Origin: Candidatus Acidiferrum typicum
GTDB taxonomy: Bacteria; Acidobacteriota; Terriglobia; Acidiferrales; UBA7541
DNA length: 64,000 nt
Direction: 5' to 3'
NCBI GenBank assembly: GCA_025463055.1
Contig: JAOAPV010000004.1
Location: forward strand, 1-64,000
The notes below the pieces were generated by a model. That model made no database searches and was not told the DNA's origin. It was given only the letters and a program-made list of their open reading frames with translations. Position 1 is the first letter of the stretch. Each line of letters begins with the position of its first letter. The position numbers and the translations under genes are program-made. Positions 1-10,700 of this stretch are shown one piece after another.

Positions 1-2999
1 TGGCTGCGCTCGTCACCGCGGGCCGTGGATTTCAGAGCTTGGCGCTGGACAGCACTCTTTCCGCGTTGGCGAGCGGCGGATCCTCGGGAATGTCCCCTGG
101 AATGATGGGCGGCGGGCAAAATGGAAATGGCGGCGACATTTCTTCGCTGCCCTTGAATGGCGCCGGAGCCGAAGGTCCGACGGAGTCTGTGAGCATCACC
201 GGAGCGCAAGGGCGCACGCAGGATTTTGGTGGCGGCAGCGAAGATGATATCCAGGAGCGCATTCAGGAATTTCGAGACCGCGCGCAACGCGAAGGCGGTG
301 GTTTGCAAGGCGGTTCGCCCGGTGGCGGCGGTCCTGGTGGTCCGGGCGGCGGTGGACCAATGATGATGCGTTTGCCGCGCAATTTGAACATCAATCAGCC
401 GCACGGAATGCTCTACGTCTCTGACGATTCCGGGACGCTCGACGCAAAATCGTACTCGCTGACTGGCCTGTCGACTCCGAAAGCCAGTTACAACCTGCCG
501 CGCTTTGGTGCTTTTATCGGCGGCCCGCTGAACATTCCTAAAATGTTTAACGGCGGCAACAAAACATTTTTCTTCGCAGGCTGGAACGCCAACCGTGGTA
601 GCAGCCCGTACGATGCGTTCTCCACTGTCCCGACGCTGGCCGAGCGCTCCGGAGATTTTTCGGCTGCCACGTATAAGGATGGCAGCCCGGTCCAGATCTT
701 CAATCCTGCCACCGGGCAGCAATTTCAAAGCAATGGCCAGCTCAACGTCATTGATCCTTCGCTGATCAGTGCCTCGGCGAAAGCCTTGCTGGCTTTCATT
801 CCGCTCCCCAATCTGAATAGCCCGACGCAGAACTTTCATTACGTTACTTCAGGAAGCAGTAGCAGCGATTCTGTCAACTTTCGTTTGATTCACAATTTTG
901 GCTCGGGTGGCGGGCCTTTCATGAACTTCGGCGGCCCCGGTGGGGGCGGAGGAGGTGGCGGGCGCGGGCGAGCGCAAAACAACGTCAACTTCGGCATGAA
1001 CTGGACGCGCAGTTCGACGACGCTTGTGAATCCGTTCCCCTCGTTGGCCGGCGGCAACAGTTTGCAAGGGCTGAATGCTACCGCCGGGTGGGTTTATGGA
1101 CGCGGGCGCGCCACAAACAATTTCCGCGTGAACTACAACCACAATCACGTGTCCACCACGAACTTGTTCTCGAATGTTCAAAATGTTGCCGGGGAAGCGG
1201 GCGTTGGCGGCGTCTCGACGAACCCGTTCGACTGGGGGTTGCCCGGAATCAGCTTCACCACTTTTGCGGGCTTCACGGACCCGGTGCCGCGGCGCGAGCT
1301 CGATCAGACTTTCACGTTTTCGGACACCCTCTCTTGGAGCCGCGGCAAGCACAATTGGCGCTTTGGCGGAGACTACCGGCGCATCCTGCAAAGTTTTCGC
1401 TCGGCGAAGAACGCTGAAGGGAGCTTCGTGTTCACCGGCTTTGCGACGTCGCAACTCGCCAGCGGCGGCCTGCCGGCTCCGAACACTGGCTATGATTTCG
1501 CCGACTTTATGCTCGGCTTGCCGCAACAAACCACGCTTCAATCCGGCGCGAATTCCTATAATTTCCGCGCCAATGCGTTTGATGCTTACGCGCAGGATGA
1601 TTTCCGTTTCCGGCCTGACCTCTCTTTCAATCTCGGCCTGCGCTATGAATACAACGGGCCGTATACGGAAGCGAACAATCAGATCGCAAACCTGAACGTC
1701 ACTTCCGGATTCAGCGGCGCTCAGGTCTTAGTTCCCGCTGGCGCCGTTTTGCCGGGCTCTGTCAGCGGCACTGTTCCATCTTCGACGCGATCTCTGATTA
1801 GTCCGGACCGCAACAATTTTGCGCCGCGGATAGGCATCGCCTGGAAGCCCATGAAGCAAACCGTTGTTCGGGCGGGATACGGCATCAACTACAACCTCGC
1901 GCAGTACGGCGCGATTATTCAGAATTTCGCGTTTCAGCCGCCGTTCGCGATTACCTCTACAAATATTAGCTCGCATGGAGACCTGCTTACCCTGCAAAAC
2001 GGTTTTCCGGCCGTCAACGCTGCTGTCACCAACAATTTCGCTGTGGACCCTAACTATCGCCTCGGCTACGTGCAAATCTGGAACCTCGACATCCAGCGCC
2101 AGCTACCCGTGGGCTTGGTGATGAACCTCGATTACAACGGCTCAAAGGGGACCCGCCTTGATGTCGAGCGCGCTATCACGATCTCCGGAGTGCAACCCTT
2201 TATTTATGAGTCTTCGGCGGCCAACTCTGTTTTTCATTCGGGATCGATTCGTGTGCGCAAGCGTATGGCGCATGGTGTCGCTGTTTCGGCCACCTATGCG
2301 TATTCCAAATCGATTGACGACGCTTCTTCGATCGGTGGTGGTACTACTGTTGTCGCTCAGAATGCCTTCGACATCGCCGCGGACCGCGGGCTTTCCAGTT
2401 TTGATCAGCGCCATAAATTTACTGGCAACTGGATCTACGAGCTGCCCTTTGGCGAAAATCACCGCTTTGTCCGACGCGGACCGCTTTCGCACGTTTTGGA
2501 TGGCTGGCAGTGGAGCGGCGATTTCACTGTCGGCTCCGGATTTTATTACTCGCCGCGCGTTCTCGGTAATTCGCTGGACATCAATCGTGGCGTGAGCGGC
2601 TCGCTACGCGCCAATGCGACAGGCGCGCCGGTTTCATTAAGCTCGCCATCTACTCTGCAATGGTTCAACACGGCGGCCTTTTGTTCGCCGGCTTCTTCCT
2701 TTGGCTCCAGCACCCCCGGTTCTGGCACCACGTGCGCAAATCCCAGCGGCAGTTCCTTTGGCGATGCCGGGCGTGACATCATTCAAGGGCCCGGGCAGAT
2801 CACCTTTGACATGAACCTTAGCAAGACGATCACGGTAAGGGAATCGCGCGCACTGGAACTGCGCATCCAGGCGGCCAATGTTTTCAACACCGCCCACTTT
2901 ACGGGACTGAACACGATTGTGAATTCGCTAACCTACGGTGAAATCACTTCGGTGGGCAACATGCGGCGCGTCACGATGCTCGCGCGCTTTCGGTTCTGA
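1..2999 (+). CDS. TonB-dependent receptor, Oar-like (5' end missing)
   Basis: Outer-membrane transporter of the Oar/carboxypeptidase-regulatory-like family that is strongly expanded in Acidobacteria; the substrate cannot be told from sequence. The reading frame is open to the left edge of the window, and the TTG at 39 looks like an internal leucine codon, so the N-terminal regulatory domain and plug start lie outside. What is visible is a Gly/Met-rich linker (about residues 95-120 counted from 39), then the typical Oar segment with GAFIGGPLNIPK, a FFFAGWNANRG stretch and SGDFSAATYKDG, followed by a long beta-barrel rich in alternating aromatic strands. The protein ends in RFRF, with the C-terminal aromatic residue usual for outer-membrane barrels. 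The VWA gene starts 2 bp downstream on the same strand, suggesting co-transcription. Confidence 0.9.
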   Translation, partial: AALVTAGRGFQSLALDSTLSALASGGSSGMSPGMMGGGQNGNGGDISSLPLNGAGAEGPTESVSITGAQGRTQDFGGGSEDDIQERIQEFRDRAQREGGGLQGGSPGGGGPGGPGGGGPMMMRLPRNLNINQPHGMLYVSDDSGTLDAKSYSLTGLSTPKASYNLPRFGAFIGGPLNIPKMFNGGNKTFFFAGWNANRGSSPYDAFSTVPTLAERSGDFSAATYKDGSPVQIFNPATGQQFQSNGQLNVIDPSLISASAKALLAFIPLPNLNSPTQNFHYVTSGSSSSDSVNFRLIHNFGSGGGPFMNFGGPGGGGGGGGRGRAQNNVNFGMNWTRSSTTLVNPFPSLAGGNSLQGLNATAGWVYGRGRATNNFRVNYNHNHVSTTNLFSNVQNVAGEAGVGGVSTNPFDWGLPGISFTTFAGFTDPVPRRELDQTFTFSDTLSWSRGKHNWRFGGDYRRILQSFRSAKNAEGSFVFTGFATSQLASGGLPAPNTGYDFADFMLGLPQQTTLQSGANSYNFRANAFDAYAQDDFRFRPDLSFNLGLRYEYNGPYTEANNQIANLNVTSGFSGAQVLVPAGAVLPGSVSGTVPSSTRSLISPDRNNFAPRIGIAWKPMKQTVVRAGYGINYNLAQYGAIIQNFAFQPPFAITSTNISSHGDLLTLQNGFPAVNAAVTNNFAVDPNYRLGYVQIWNLDIQRQLPVGLVMNLDYNGSKGTRLDVERAITISGVQPFIYESSAANSVFHSGSIRVRKRMAHGVAVSATYAYSKSIDDASSIGGGTTVVAQNAFDIAADRGLSSFDQRHKFTGNWIYELPFGENHRFVRRGPLSHVLDGWQWSGDFTVGSGFYYSPRVLGNSLDINRGVSGSLRANATGAPVSLSSPSTLQWFNTAAFCSPASSFGSSTPGSGTTCANPSGSSFGDAGRDIIQGPGQITFDMNLSKTITVRESRALELRIQAANVFNTAHFTGLNTIVNSLTYGEITSVGNMRRVTMLARFRF

Positions 3000-3001
3000 G
3001 A

Positions 3002-5326
3002 ATGACGATGGAAATAGCTAAAAAAGCTCGCGCGATACTGACGGTGGCACTTCTGGCGTTCAACGTGTCGTTCTCATCCCTTGCGCAGAGCGCGCCGCAG
3101 AACCCGCAATCGCAACAAACACAGCCGGCGCAGCAGCAGCAGTATCGCGTTCGCGTCACCTCGGAACTGGTCCTGGTCAACGTGGTCGTTCGTGACAAGA
3201 AAGGCAATCTTGTCCGCGATTTGAAAAAAGACGACTTCACGCTTCTGGAAGAAGGCAAGCGACAGGCCATTTCCACCTTCGACTTCGAAAATGTGGACGA
3301 GCTCGCCACCGCTGGCGCCGCGGAATCCACCGTCTCGGGCACGGCACCGGAGCGAGGCCTGTTACGTTCTGCGGACCAGTCGGGTTCGCTGAACGCGCGC
3401 GATCGCCGGTTGATGCTTCTCTTCTTCGATTTTTCAGGGATGGAGCCTGAGGATATCGAGCGCTCCGTGAATGCCGCAAAGAAGTTCGTGCAGACGCGCA
3501 TGCAGCCGGCCGATATGATCGCGCTGGTTTCGCTGGCTACCAATATGCGAATCGATCTGGACTTCAGCGACGACAAAACGAAAGTGCTTAGCGTGCTGAA
3601 TTCCTATACTTCCGGCCAAGGGCAGGGCTTTGATAATGGCTTGACCGGCAGTTCCGAAGGCGCAGCGGAAACCGGCGGCGCGTTCACTGCCGATGACACC
3701 GACTACAATACGTTCAACGCCGATCGCAAGCTGCTCGCGCTGCAAGCCATCATGCAATCGCTCGGAAAAATCTCGCAGAAAAAAGCGATTATTTATTTCA
3801 GCAACGGCATCAGTCAAAACGGAGTCGATAATCAATCGGCATTGCGTGCCGCCACCGCTGCCGCGGTGAAAGCTAACGTCTCCATTTATCCTGTCGATAT
3901 TCGCGGCTTGCAGGCATTTCCTCCCGGTGGGGAGGCGCAGAGCGCCAGCTTGCACGGGCAATCGGCTTACAACGGCGCCGCGGTACTCAACGACCTCAGC
4001 AGCAATGCATCAACGCAGGACACGCTTTCCACGCTGGCTTCCGACACCGGCGGAAAGGCTTTCTTCGATTCGAACGATTTCGGCGCGGTATTTTCCCAGG
4101 TGCAAAAAGATAGCTCCGCGTATTACGTTCTCGGTTTCACCAGCACAAATGCGCAGAAAGACGGAAAGTTCCGCCATCTGAAAGTGCAGCTCAACCGGCA
4201 GGACCTGAAGCTCGATTATCGCTCCGGCTATTATGCCGGCCGCGATTTCGAACACCTGAATCGCGCGGATCGCGAGCAGCAAATTCAGGACGAACTGGCG
4301 TCGGAGTTGTCGCAGACCGATGTCTCCGTGTATGCGGGCGCGTCCTATTTCCGGCAGGATGATTCGCATTATTATCTTTCCGTTTCGCTGGTAATTCCTG
4401 GCACGCAAATTCCATTCGTGCAAGCGAAAGACAAAGACAACGCCACGATCGATGTGATCGGAGAAGTGCGCACCGGCGACGGAAAATTTGCCGTCGGCCA
4501 TCAGCGCGACACGGTGAAGCTCGCGGTCGACAGTGCGCAACAGGTGCGCCGCAAAAATGTGCAGTACAACACAGGCTTCCTTCTTGCGCCCGGCAGCTAT
4601 CACTTAAAATTTGTTGTGCGTGAAAACCAAACTGGACGAATGGGTTCATTCGAAACCGATGTGCAAATTCCCGACCTGCGCAAAACGCCGCTGCGCATGA
4701 GCTCCGTCGTGCTTAGCAGCCAGCGGGTGCCGGCCGGCACGAAGAAGGCCAGCGGGCCGCATCCGCTGGTGCAGGATCAGACGGAGCTGGTGCCGAACGT
4801 CACGCACGTTTTCACGCAGGATCAGCACTTGTATCTGCAATACGAAGTGTATGACGCAGCGCGGGGGAAGAATCCCGCGGCTGCATCGGGCGCGAACGGA
4901 TTGGCGAACTCGGCTGCAAGTGCGAATGGCGGCGCGAACTCGGCCGCGACTGCAGCGACCAACGGCGGCGCGAACTCTGCGGCAGCCAAGGGCAACGCGA
5001 ACGCTGCATCCGCTGAAGCTGCCAAAACTCCGCCGGCGAAAGCTCCTAAAGATAGCGTGCGCGTTTTCACTAGCATCGAGTTTATCCAAGGCAGCACTAA
5101 GGTTTACGAATCGAAGCCTATTGTGGCTAATGAAGTTACTGCGCCGGATCGCAAGGCCGTCATTTTCCAGATCGATTTGCCGCTGCAATCGCTGAAGCCG
5201 GGCTTTTATGTTTGCCAGGTCAACGTTGTCGATGATGTTTCCGGAAATTTTGCTTTTCCGCGTTCGCCTATTTTGGTGAAAGAGGCGGTGCCGCAAGCCG
5301 CTTCGACCGCGCCGACTGGAAAATAG
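3002..5326 (+). CDS. VWFA-related acidobacterial secreted protein
   Basis: 774 residues. An N-terminal hydrophobic signal (about 8-30) is followed by a Gln/Pro-rich linker and the region characteristic of the acidobacterial VWFA-related family: VRVTSELVLVNVVVRDKKGN and DDFTLLEEGKRQAISTF (about 50-95). The von Willebrand A fold begins at about 137. Its MIDAS-like motif is D143-F-S145-G-M147, so the third metal-ligand serine of DxSxS is a methionine. Residues about 620-670 are an Ala/Asn/Gly-rich low-complexity insert made of NSAA/NGGANSAA-like units. The role is unknown; an extracytoplasmic adhesion or protein-interaction role is inferred. It follows the Oar-like receptor with a 2-bp gap and its stop lies 1 bp from the convergent hydrolase stop. 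Confidence 0.88.
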   Translation: MTMEIAKKARAILTVALLAFNVSFSSLAQSAPQNPQSQQTQPAQQQQYRVRVTSELVLVNVVVRDKKGNLVRDLKKDDFTLLEEGKRQAISTFDFENVDELATAGAAESTVSGTAPERGLLRSADQSGSLNARDRRLMLLFFDFSGMEPEDIERSVNAAKKFVQTRMQPADMIALVSLATNMRIDLDFSDDKTKVLSVLNSYTSGQGQGFDNGLTGSSEGAAETGGAFTADDTDYNTFNADRKLLALQAIMQSLGKISQKKAIIYFSNGISQNGVDNQSALRAATAAAVKANVSIYPVDIRGLQAFPPGGEAQSASLHGQSAYNGAAVLNDLSSNASTQDTLSTLASDTGGKAFFDSNDFGAVFSQVQKDSSAYYVLGFTSTNAQKDGKFRHLKVQLNRQDLKLDYRSGYYAGRDFEHLNRADREQQIQDELASELSQTDVSVYAGASYFRQDDSHYYLSVSLVIPGTQIPFVQAKDKDNATIDVIGEVRTGDGKFAVGHQRDTVKLAVDSAQQVRRKNVQYNTGFLLAPGSYHLKFVVRENQTGRMGSFETDVQIPDLRKTPLRMSSVVLSSQRVPAGTKKASGPHPLVQDQTELVPNVTHVFTQDQHLYLQYEVYDAARGKNPAAASGANGLANSAASANGGANSAATAATNGGANSAAAKGNANAASAEAAKTPPAKAPKDSVRVFTSIEFIQGSTKVYESKPIVANEVTAPDRKAVIFQIDLPLQSLKPGFYVCQVNVVDDVSGNFAFPRSPILVKEAVPQAASTAPTGK

Positions 5327-5327
5327 T

Positions 5328-6131
5328 TTAGTCCTCCAGAAATTTGCTCAACTCGTGGGTAAAAGCTTCACGCTGCTCTATGTTCGATAGGTGTGCGGCG
5401 TCTAGCTCGACGTAACGGGCGTTGGCGATTTGGTTTGCTATGAATTTGCCGTCCGAGGGCGGCGTGCCCGGATCGTGTGTGCCGGAGATTACTAACGTTG
5501 GTGTGCGGATTAGCGCGATGCTTTCGCGGAAGTCGGCTTCCCGCAGGGCTTCGCAGCAGGCGATGAAACCTTCGAGGTTGGTGCTTTCCACCATTTTCTG
5601 GATGCGCTCGACGGTTTGCGGTTCGCGCTGGCGGAAACTTGCTGTGAACCAGCGCTCCATCGTTCCCGGGGCTACTGCTTTCAGTCCGCCTTTTCGCACT
5701 GCATCGATGCGTGCGTTCCATGCGTCTGCGTTGCCGATTTTCGCCGCTGTGCTGGACAGCACCAACTTGTGCATGCGATAGCTTGCGTTAATGCCGAGCC
5801 ACATTCCGGTGACGCCGCCCATGGATAATCCGCAGAAGGAGAACTCGCCGATGCCCAGCTCATCGGCAAGACCGAGAACATCGCGGCCGAGCTTGTCGAA
5901 ATCGTACGGGCCGCGACTGATTTCGCTTTGGCCGTGGCCGCGCGTGTCGTAGCGCAGAACTCGGAAGCTCTTGCTGAGCTGCGGCAGTTGCGCGTCCCAC
6001 ATCGTAAAGTCTGTGCCGAGCGAGTGTGAGAGCAGGAGAACTGGCGCGTTTGCTGCGCCGGAAAAGTCGTAATGGATCTGAGTAGCATTTACTTTAACGA
6101 CGTTATTTTTTTCTGCTGGCGCGAGAGGCAT
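5328..6131 (-). CDS. pcaD: Alpha/beta hydrolase, probable 3-oxoadipate enol-lactonase
   Basis: 267-residue alpha/beta hydrolase. The oxyanion-hole region is LLLSHSLGTDFTMWD, followed by the nucleophile elbow GLSMGG, the acid in SGTHDPGTPP and the catalytic His in LDAAHLSNIEQ. The overall pattern matches PcaD, which hydrolyses beta-ketoadipate enol-lactone in the beta-ketoadipate pathway. The frame stays open upstream to 6563, but that part is antisense-like, Arg-rich and lies inside the thiolase gene, so the ATG at 6131 is chosen. It sits 5 bp after the thiolase stop, which supports an operon acting on neighbouring steps of aromatic catabolism. Specificity is inferred; a generic hydrolase is possible because no other pca gene is in the window. 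Confidence 0.85.
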   Translation of the reverse strand: MPLAPAEKNNVVKVNATQIHYDFSGAANAPVLLLSHSLGTDFTMWDAQLPQLSKSFRVLRYDTRGHGQSEISRGPYDFDKLGRDVLGLADELGIGEFSFCGLSMGGVTGMWLGINASYRMHKLVLSSTAAKIGNADAWNARIDAVRKGGLKAVAPGTMERWFTASFRQREPQTVERIQKMVESTNLEGFIACCEALREADFRESIALIRTPTLVISGTHDPGTPPSDGKFIANQIANARYVELDAAHLSNIEQREAFTHELSKFLED

Positions 6132-6136
6132 GGTGA

Positions 6137-7342
6137 TTACACGCGCTCCAGGATTACGGCGATTCCTTGGCCGACGCCGATGCACATGGTGCACAGCGCA
6201 TAGCGGCTTTTTGTGCGCTGCAGTTGATACGTGGCAGTGGTCACCAGGCGGGCGCCGCTTGCACCGAGCGGATGGCCGAGCGCGATGGCGCCGCCGTTCG
6301 GGTTCACGTGCCCTGCGTCGTCCGGGATGCCTAGCTCGCGTAAAACGGCGAGAGCTTGGGATGCAAATGCTTCGTTCAATTCGATGACGTTGATTTGCTC
6401 GACAGTGAGATTTGCTTTGGCCAAGACTTTGCGCGTGGCTGGGACCGGCCCGATGCCCATTACGCGCGGTGTTACGCCGGCTGCTGCTGCCGCGACTACG
6501 CGCGCTTTCGGCGTGAGTCCGTGCTTTCGCACTGCGGATTCGGACGCGAGGAGTAACGCGCATGCGCCGTCGTTCACTCCGGAGGCGTTGCCGGCGGTGA
6601 TTGTTCCGTTGGGCTTTACGATTGGTTTCAATTTAGCGAGCGCTTCGAGTGTTGTGTCGGGCCGGGGATGTTCGTCCACGGAGAAGGAAGTTGTCTCACC
6701 CTTTTTGCCTGGGACCGGCACGGCGACGATTTCTTCGCTCATTCGGCAGGCGCGCATGGCGTCCGCGGCGCGCTGCTGGCTGCGCAGCGCGAAGGCGTCC
6801 TGATCTTCCCGCGAGATGTGGTACTCCTCGGCGACGATCTCGCCGGTTTCCGGCATGGAGTCGGTGCCGTACATTTCCTTCATGCGTGGATTGACGAAGC
6901 GCCAGCCAATGGTTGTGTCTTCCAACCGCATGGAACGCGAAAATGCCGAGTCCGCTTTGCCGACTACGAAGGGCGCACGCGACATGTTTTCCACGCCGCC
7001 GGCGATTACCAAATCCACCTCGCCGCTTTTGATGGCGCGGGCGGCGCTGGCCACTGCGTCCATGCTCGAGCCGCAGAGTCGATTCACCGTGGAACCGGGC
7101 ACTTCTTTGGGCAGGCCTGCGAGGAGCAGGGCCATGCGCGCGACGTTGCGATTGTCTTCGCCGGCCTGATTGGCGCAGCCGAAGAGTACGTCATCGAGCG
7201 CGGCCCAATCGACCTTGGCGTTGCGCGAGACGAGCGCGGCGATGGGGATGGCGGCGAGATCGTCGGCGCGGACGGAGGCGAGCGCGCCGCCGTAGCGGCC
7301 TATCGGCGTGCGAATCGCGTCGCAGATGTAGGCGTCGGTCAT
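6137..7342 (-). CDS. pcaF: Thiolase, probable 3-oxoadipyl-CoA thiolase
   Basis: 401 residues, the standard length of a degradative thiolase. Visible motifs are the active-site cysteine in NRLCGSSMDA (about 90), VENMSRAP, the conserved NEAFASQAL segment, the NPNGGAIALGHPLGASGAR signature and the second catalytic cysteine in CIGVGQG near the C-terminus. The start MTDAYICDAIRTPIGRYGG is typical of PcaF/PaaJ-type enzymes, which split 3-oxoadipyl-CoA to succinyl-CoA and acetyl-CoA. The lactonase-like hydrolase immediately downstream supports the beta-ketoadipate assignment. A general acetyl-CoA acetyltransferase role cannot be excluded. Confidence 0.9.
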   Translation of the reverse strand: MTDAYICDAIRTPIGRYGGALASVRADDLAAIPIAALVSRNAKVDWAALDDVLFGCANQAGEDNRNVARMALLLAGLPKEVPGSTVNRLCGSSMDAVASAARAIKSGEVDLVIAGGVENMSRAPFVVGKADSAFSRSMRLEDTTIGWRFVNPRMKEMYGTDSMPETGEIVAEEYHISREDQDAFALRSQQRAADAMRACRMSEEIVAVPVPGKKGETTSFSVDEHPRPDTTLEALAKLKPIVKPNGTITAGNASGVNDGACALLLASESAVRKHGLTPKARVVAAAAAGVTPRVMGIGPVPATRKVLAKANLTVEQINVIELNEAFASQALAVLRELGIPDDAGHVNPNGGAIALGHPLGASGARLVTTATYQLQRTKSRYALCTMCIGVGQGIAVILERV

Positions 7343-7725
7343 GGGGCGTCAGTCATGGGTCAGTGCGGGTCGTCGCTATCTTAGCGCAAGGCTCCATTCT
7401 GCGCAGGTGGGGCAGCGGATGACCCTTGAACTTGAAAGTGACAGGGAGCCCCCCACACTCGGTGCGGATACGTAAATACGGTAGATAAAGGACTTAGAAG
7501 CCGATTTGGCGTAAAAGCGGTAGATAAAGGACTTACGGGCGAAATCCAAAAATAGGCAAGCGGGAAATCGAGGAGCGAGACTTGAATGACCGGCTGATGG
7601 TTTTAGCGGAAATGCGGGAAGGAAAGGAGTTAGGTGACTGGTAGGGTATTTCATGGGATATTATACCATTTGGTTAGCTCTTGTCAATAGAAATTTTGTC
7701 CCGTTTTGGGAATTGAGTGGATTCG
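7343..7725. other. Intergenic region, left edge of accessory block
   Basis: 383 bp without a credible gene. It carries a direct repeat with 39-bp spacing (listed separately). Its right part, around 7640-7720, is distinctly AT-rich compared with the flanking GC-rich genes. No tRNA or integrase was seen. It separates the pca-like pair from the large nuclease-like gene. Confidence 0.6.
7472..7535. repeat. Two direct repeats of 25 bp with 39-bp period
   Basis: Copies at 7472-7496 and 7511-7535 share 23 of 25 bases, with core cggtagataaaggactta. The spacing between starts is 39 bp. The repeat is noncoding. It resembles dispersed intergenic repeats of acidobacterial genomes, but that comparison is from memory and not checked. 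Confidence 0.75.
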
Positions 7726-10700
7726 CTAACAATAGCGCAGTTGATGAAGCTGCGCTTCGCTGTCCGCCCGGCTCGCATGGCGGTCCCAATCTTCGGCGAT
7801 TCGACTCAATAGTGCGCTGGTGCGGGGCCAATTCCGGGTGACCTGCGCCCAATTGCGATATTGATGAGATAGTGCTCTCTCCTGTCTCCCTCCGTCATAC
7901 AGGGCTTTCGTAAAGGAGCCCCGCTGATTGAACCTGGAGATCGCAATGCCCGTTTCGACCTGCTCAGCCGCCAATTCTTCAATCAAATCCCTTATTGGCT
8001 TTGATGGCCACCCGGCGTCTTCGGTATCGGAGGGCGCATAGGCGAGGATTTGCCCAATTTGCTGGTCCGTAATGATGGCGCGATCAGCCTCTTTTGCCAG
8101 CGTTCTCACTGTAGAGATCCAGGATCGCAGGTAACTGAGATCTTCGATGCCTGACGAGAACCCGGGTACCGTTTTGATCGATTGCAGCAACTGGTACGCC
8201 AGTCGCGCACGCAGGCGGCGTTCGTCAGTGATTTCTCCAATCTCGCCTGACGCCGGCGAGAATGCATCACGGATAACGCTTATAAAAAGCTGTGGCGAGG
8301 TGGCAAGTAGACGATTAAGGGCGGTGGGCTCCCCTTGGAGTTCCAGCACCGGAAGATATTGGTACTCGATCGCCGCTAGATCTTCGAGATCGACATCTTC
8401 TCGCTGCTGCAGTGCTTGAATCATGTGAACTACCTCATACTGCACTCGCCGCAACTTCCCGGTCTCCTTGCTTAGTTCCAGAATGAGGCCGCGAAGGACC
8501 TGAATGCACTGAGGTGTTGAAAGAAGATTCTCGCCGTATGCAACCATGTCAAGAATCGCGCTGAACCGCTCGATCTTGGTGTACTTGTCGAAGGCGAACA
8601 CCAAGTCTTCCGGCGAGGATGGCCTGAACGCCCACTTCCGACTCCAATATTCATTATCGATGTGCGGCGAGAGCGAGGCCACAAAATCCCAAGTCTCGCG
8701 CGAGTCAGGCCATCGTAAAAAAAGGTTTGCTGCAGTGCCAGGCTCCATCTTCGCTGCGAACCGTCCAAACCAACTGTCCCAGGCTGGGCCGTGCAAGTTG
8801 TGTGCCGCAGCCGAAAGCGCCATCGCAAAATCTACACTCACGCCGGAATTCGCTTCGCAGGCCAGGGAAATGCCCTCCTGCAGCGTTTCCAAATTAGGAG
8901 AAGTCTCCGCAAGAGCAATCCCGACGAAATGTGGAAGTTTCGCCGTCCTCGCGAGCACTAAGACCGCCGGAAGTCCATTCTCTCGCAGAAGAACACGCAA
9001 AGCCTCGTTGCGAGCCTGGTTTGCATCTCCGATATAGTCCTGTCCTTTTGGCAAACCAGCGTCGGGAGCATAATCATTGAAGAGCCACACGATCCGGCGA
9101 ACAGGGTCGAGTGGTTCAATCTGTTGACAGAGTTCCTCGAAAGGCTTGATTTGATCTGCCTTCAGTGCCCAAGCCGCCTCTTGGAAATTTCGATGTTTCC
9201 GCACAAGAGCGTGTAGCTTAGACCAAATCTGAAACACGGCCTCAGAGCTCACATTCTGCGCCGAGGCTCTAATCGCCAGAATGGCACGCGTGCGACTTTC
9301 CGTGTCTAGCCGCGGCAAGTTATCGATAAGTTCGGTGAGGAGAGAGATGTCACTCCCGGCTAACTCGACGGCAATGTCCGCATACTGCTGAAAGGCATGT
9401 TGCGCGTCGGCTACCGTTGTTGCTTTGCTCTTTGCCTCGCCAAAATCCCTGAGGTGTGGTCTAGCCGTCCCGCTTGAGATATCGTGGCCCGCGGGGAGCA
9501 GGGACATCGCCAGTTGGAGCCCGATTTTAGGACGCTTGCGACAAATCGAGCGGAAGATCGCAATCCTATCGTGGAGCGACGCATACGTATTGGGCCGCCA
9601 AGCGAGGAAAATCTCGCGCAGACTGCTCAGGGGGCGATTCGCGAGGCTGCCTCCCGGATCAAACTCGGCGAGGGTCATTAAGCTAGACGCCGCTCGATAA
9701 AGGTATTCTGGATTCCACGCCATGGTCTCGAGGGCCCACAGTACGTGGGTGTGGGGACTAGATGAGCCCCAGAACGATGCGTCTTTCCTGTCACGGAAGA
9801 TGACCGACGTCCAGTTCTTGCTCTCGCCCTCGAGCACTCGCTCGAGGGCGTGGGCCAAAGGGAATGGTGCGGCCTCCGCAAAGTGAGGAAGCTCCGATTT
9901 CAGGCTCGCAAGGACTCGGATGTCTTCGGCGAGCCCCGGTATGGAGCCGACGACACCGTCAACATACTGTTCCGCCGTGAGATCGATGACTTTAAACCTA
10001 GCCGCTTCGTGCAGACCGGAGATCAGCACGAGTGTCCTTGCTAGTCCACGTCTCAACCATTCCGAGTGGCGAAAATCATCTCCTCTTATAGGGACCGCCG
10101 GCCTCTTATCTTCTGGAATTTCGAGCCTACGATCCGTTTCGGAGAACACTTCGATGCAGGCCTCACTCAGTCGCCGCTGAAATCCACTGTCAATAAGGCA
10201 CCCGAGCACGGTAAATGCGTCCGCGTGGGAGCGAAGTGTCCAGATCGAACCCTCGAGATCAACGGGGGCGTCGGAGAGAGAGGCGAGCCTACGGGCCTCC
10301 GAATCAACATACTCGTACGATGTGTTACTTAGCTTCGCGAGGATAGCTCGATCGTGTTCGTTGGAGGCGTTCCATCCTCCCGCCAAGACAAAGGGAACCA
10401 ACCTAGCATCACCATGCCATTTGGGAGGGGTCGCGATGGCGCTAGCATTTAATCGCGAGAGCACCGTGAGACTCCGACCGCACCTGCCCGCCAGTCTAAA
10501 GGCCTCCCCCTCCTCGATACCCATTGATCTCAGGCCCGCAGCAAAATCGTTGACATTCATGCGATCGAGCGTTTCCGATTCTCCGGCCCGGTCGTCGCTG
10601 CCGAGAGTAAGAATAACCTGACTCGTTCTAGCCAGCGCCGGAGCGACGCGGCTTACCGAAGGCGAAAGGATAAAAACGAAGCGACTTGTGGTCGGCACGG

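Noticed and set aside
39-41. TTG at 39 as start codon of the TonB-dependent receptor
   Set aside because: The frame is open to the window edge with protein-like sequence (VTAGRGFQSLALDSTL), no ribosome-binding site is present, and the family has a regulatory domain and plug upstream. The gene is treated as 5'-truncated.
849-1541. 230-residue open frame opposite the TonB-dependent receptor
   Set aside because: Antisense to a well-supported gene, Arg/Ala-rich, no motif or ribosome-binding site.
6132-6563. N-terminal extension of the alpha/beta hydrolase
   Set aside because: The extra 144 residues are Arg/His/Pro-rich, match no domain and lie inside the thiolase gene in another frame.
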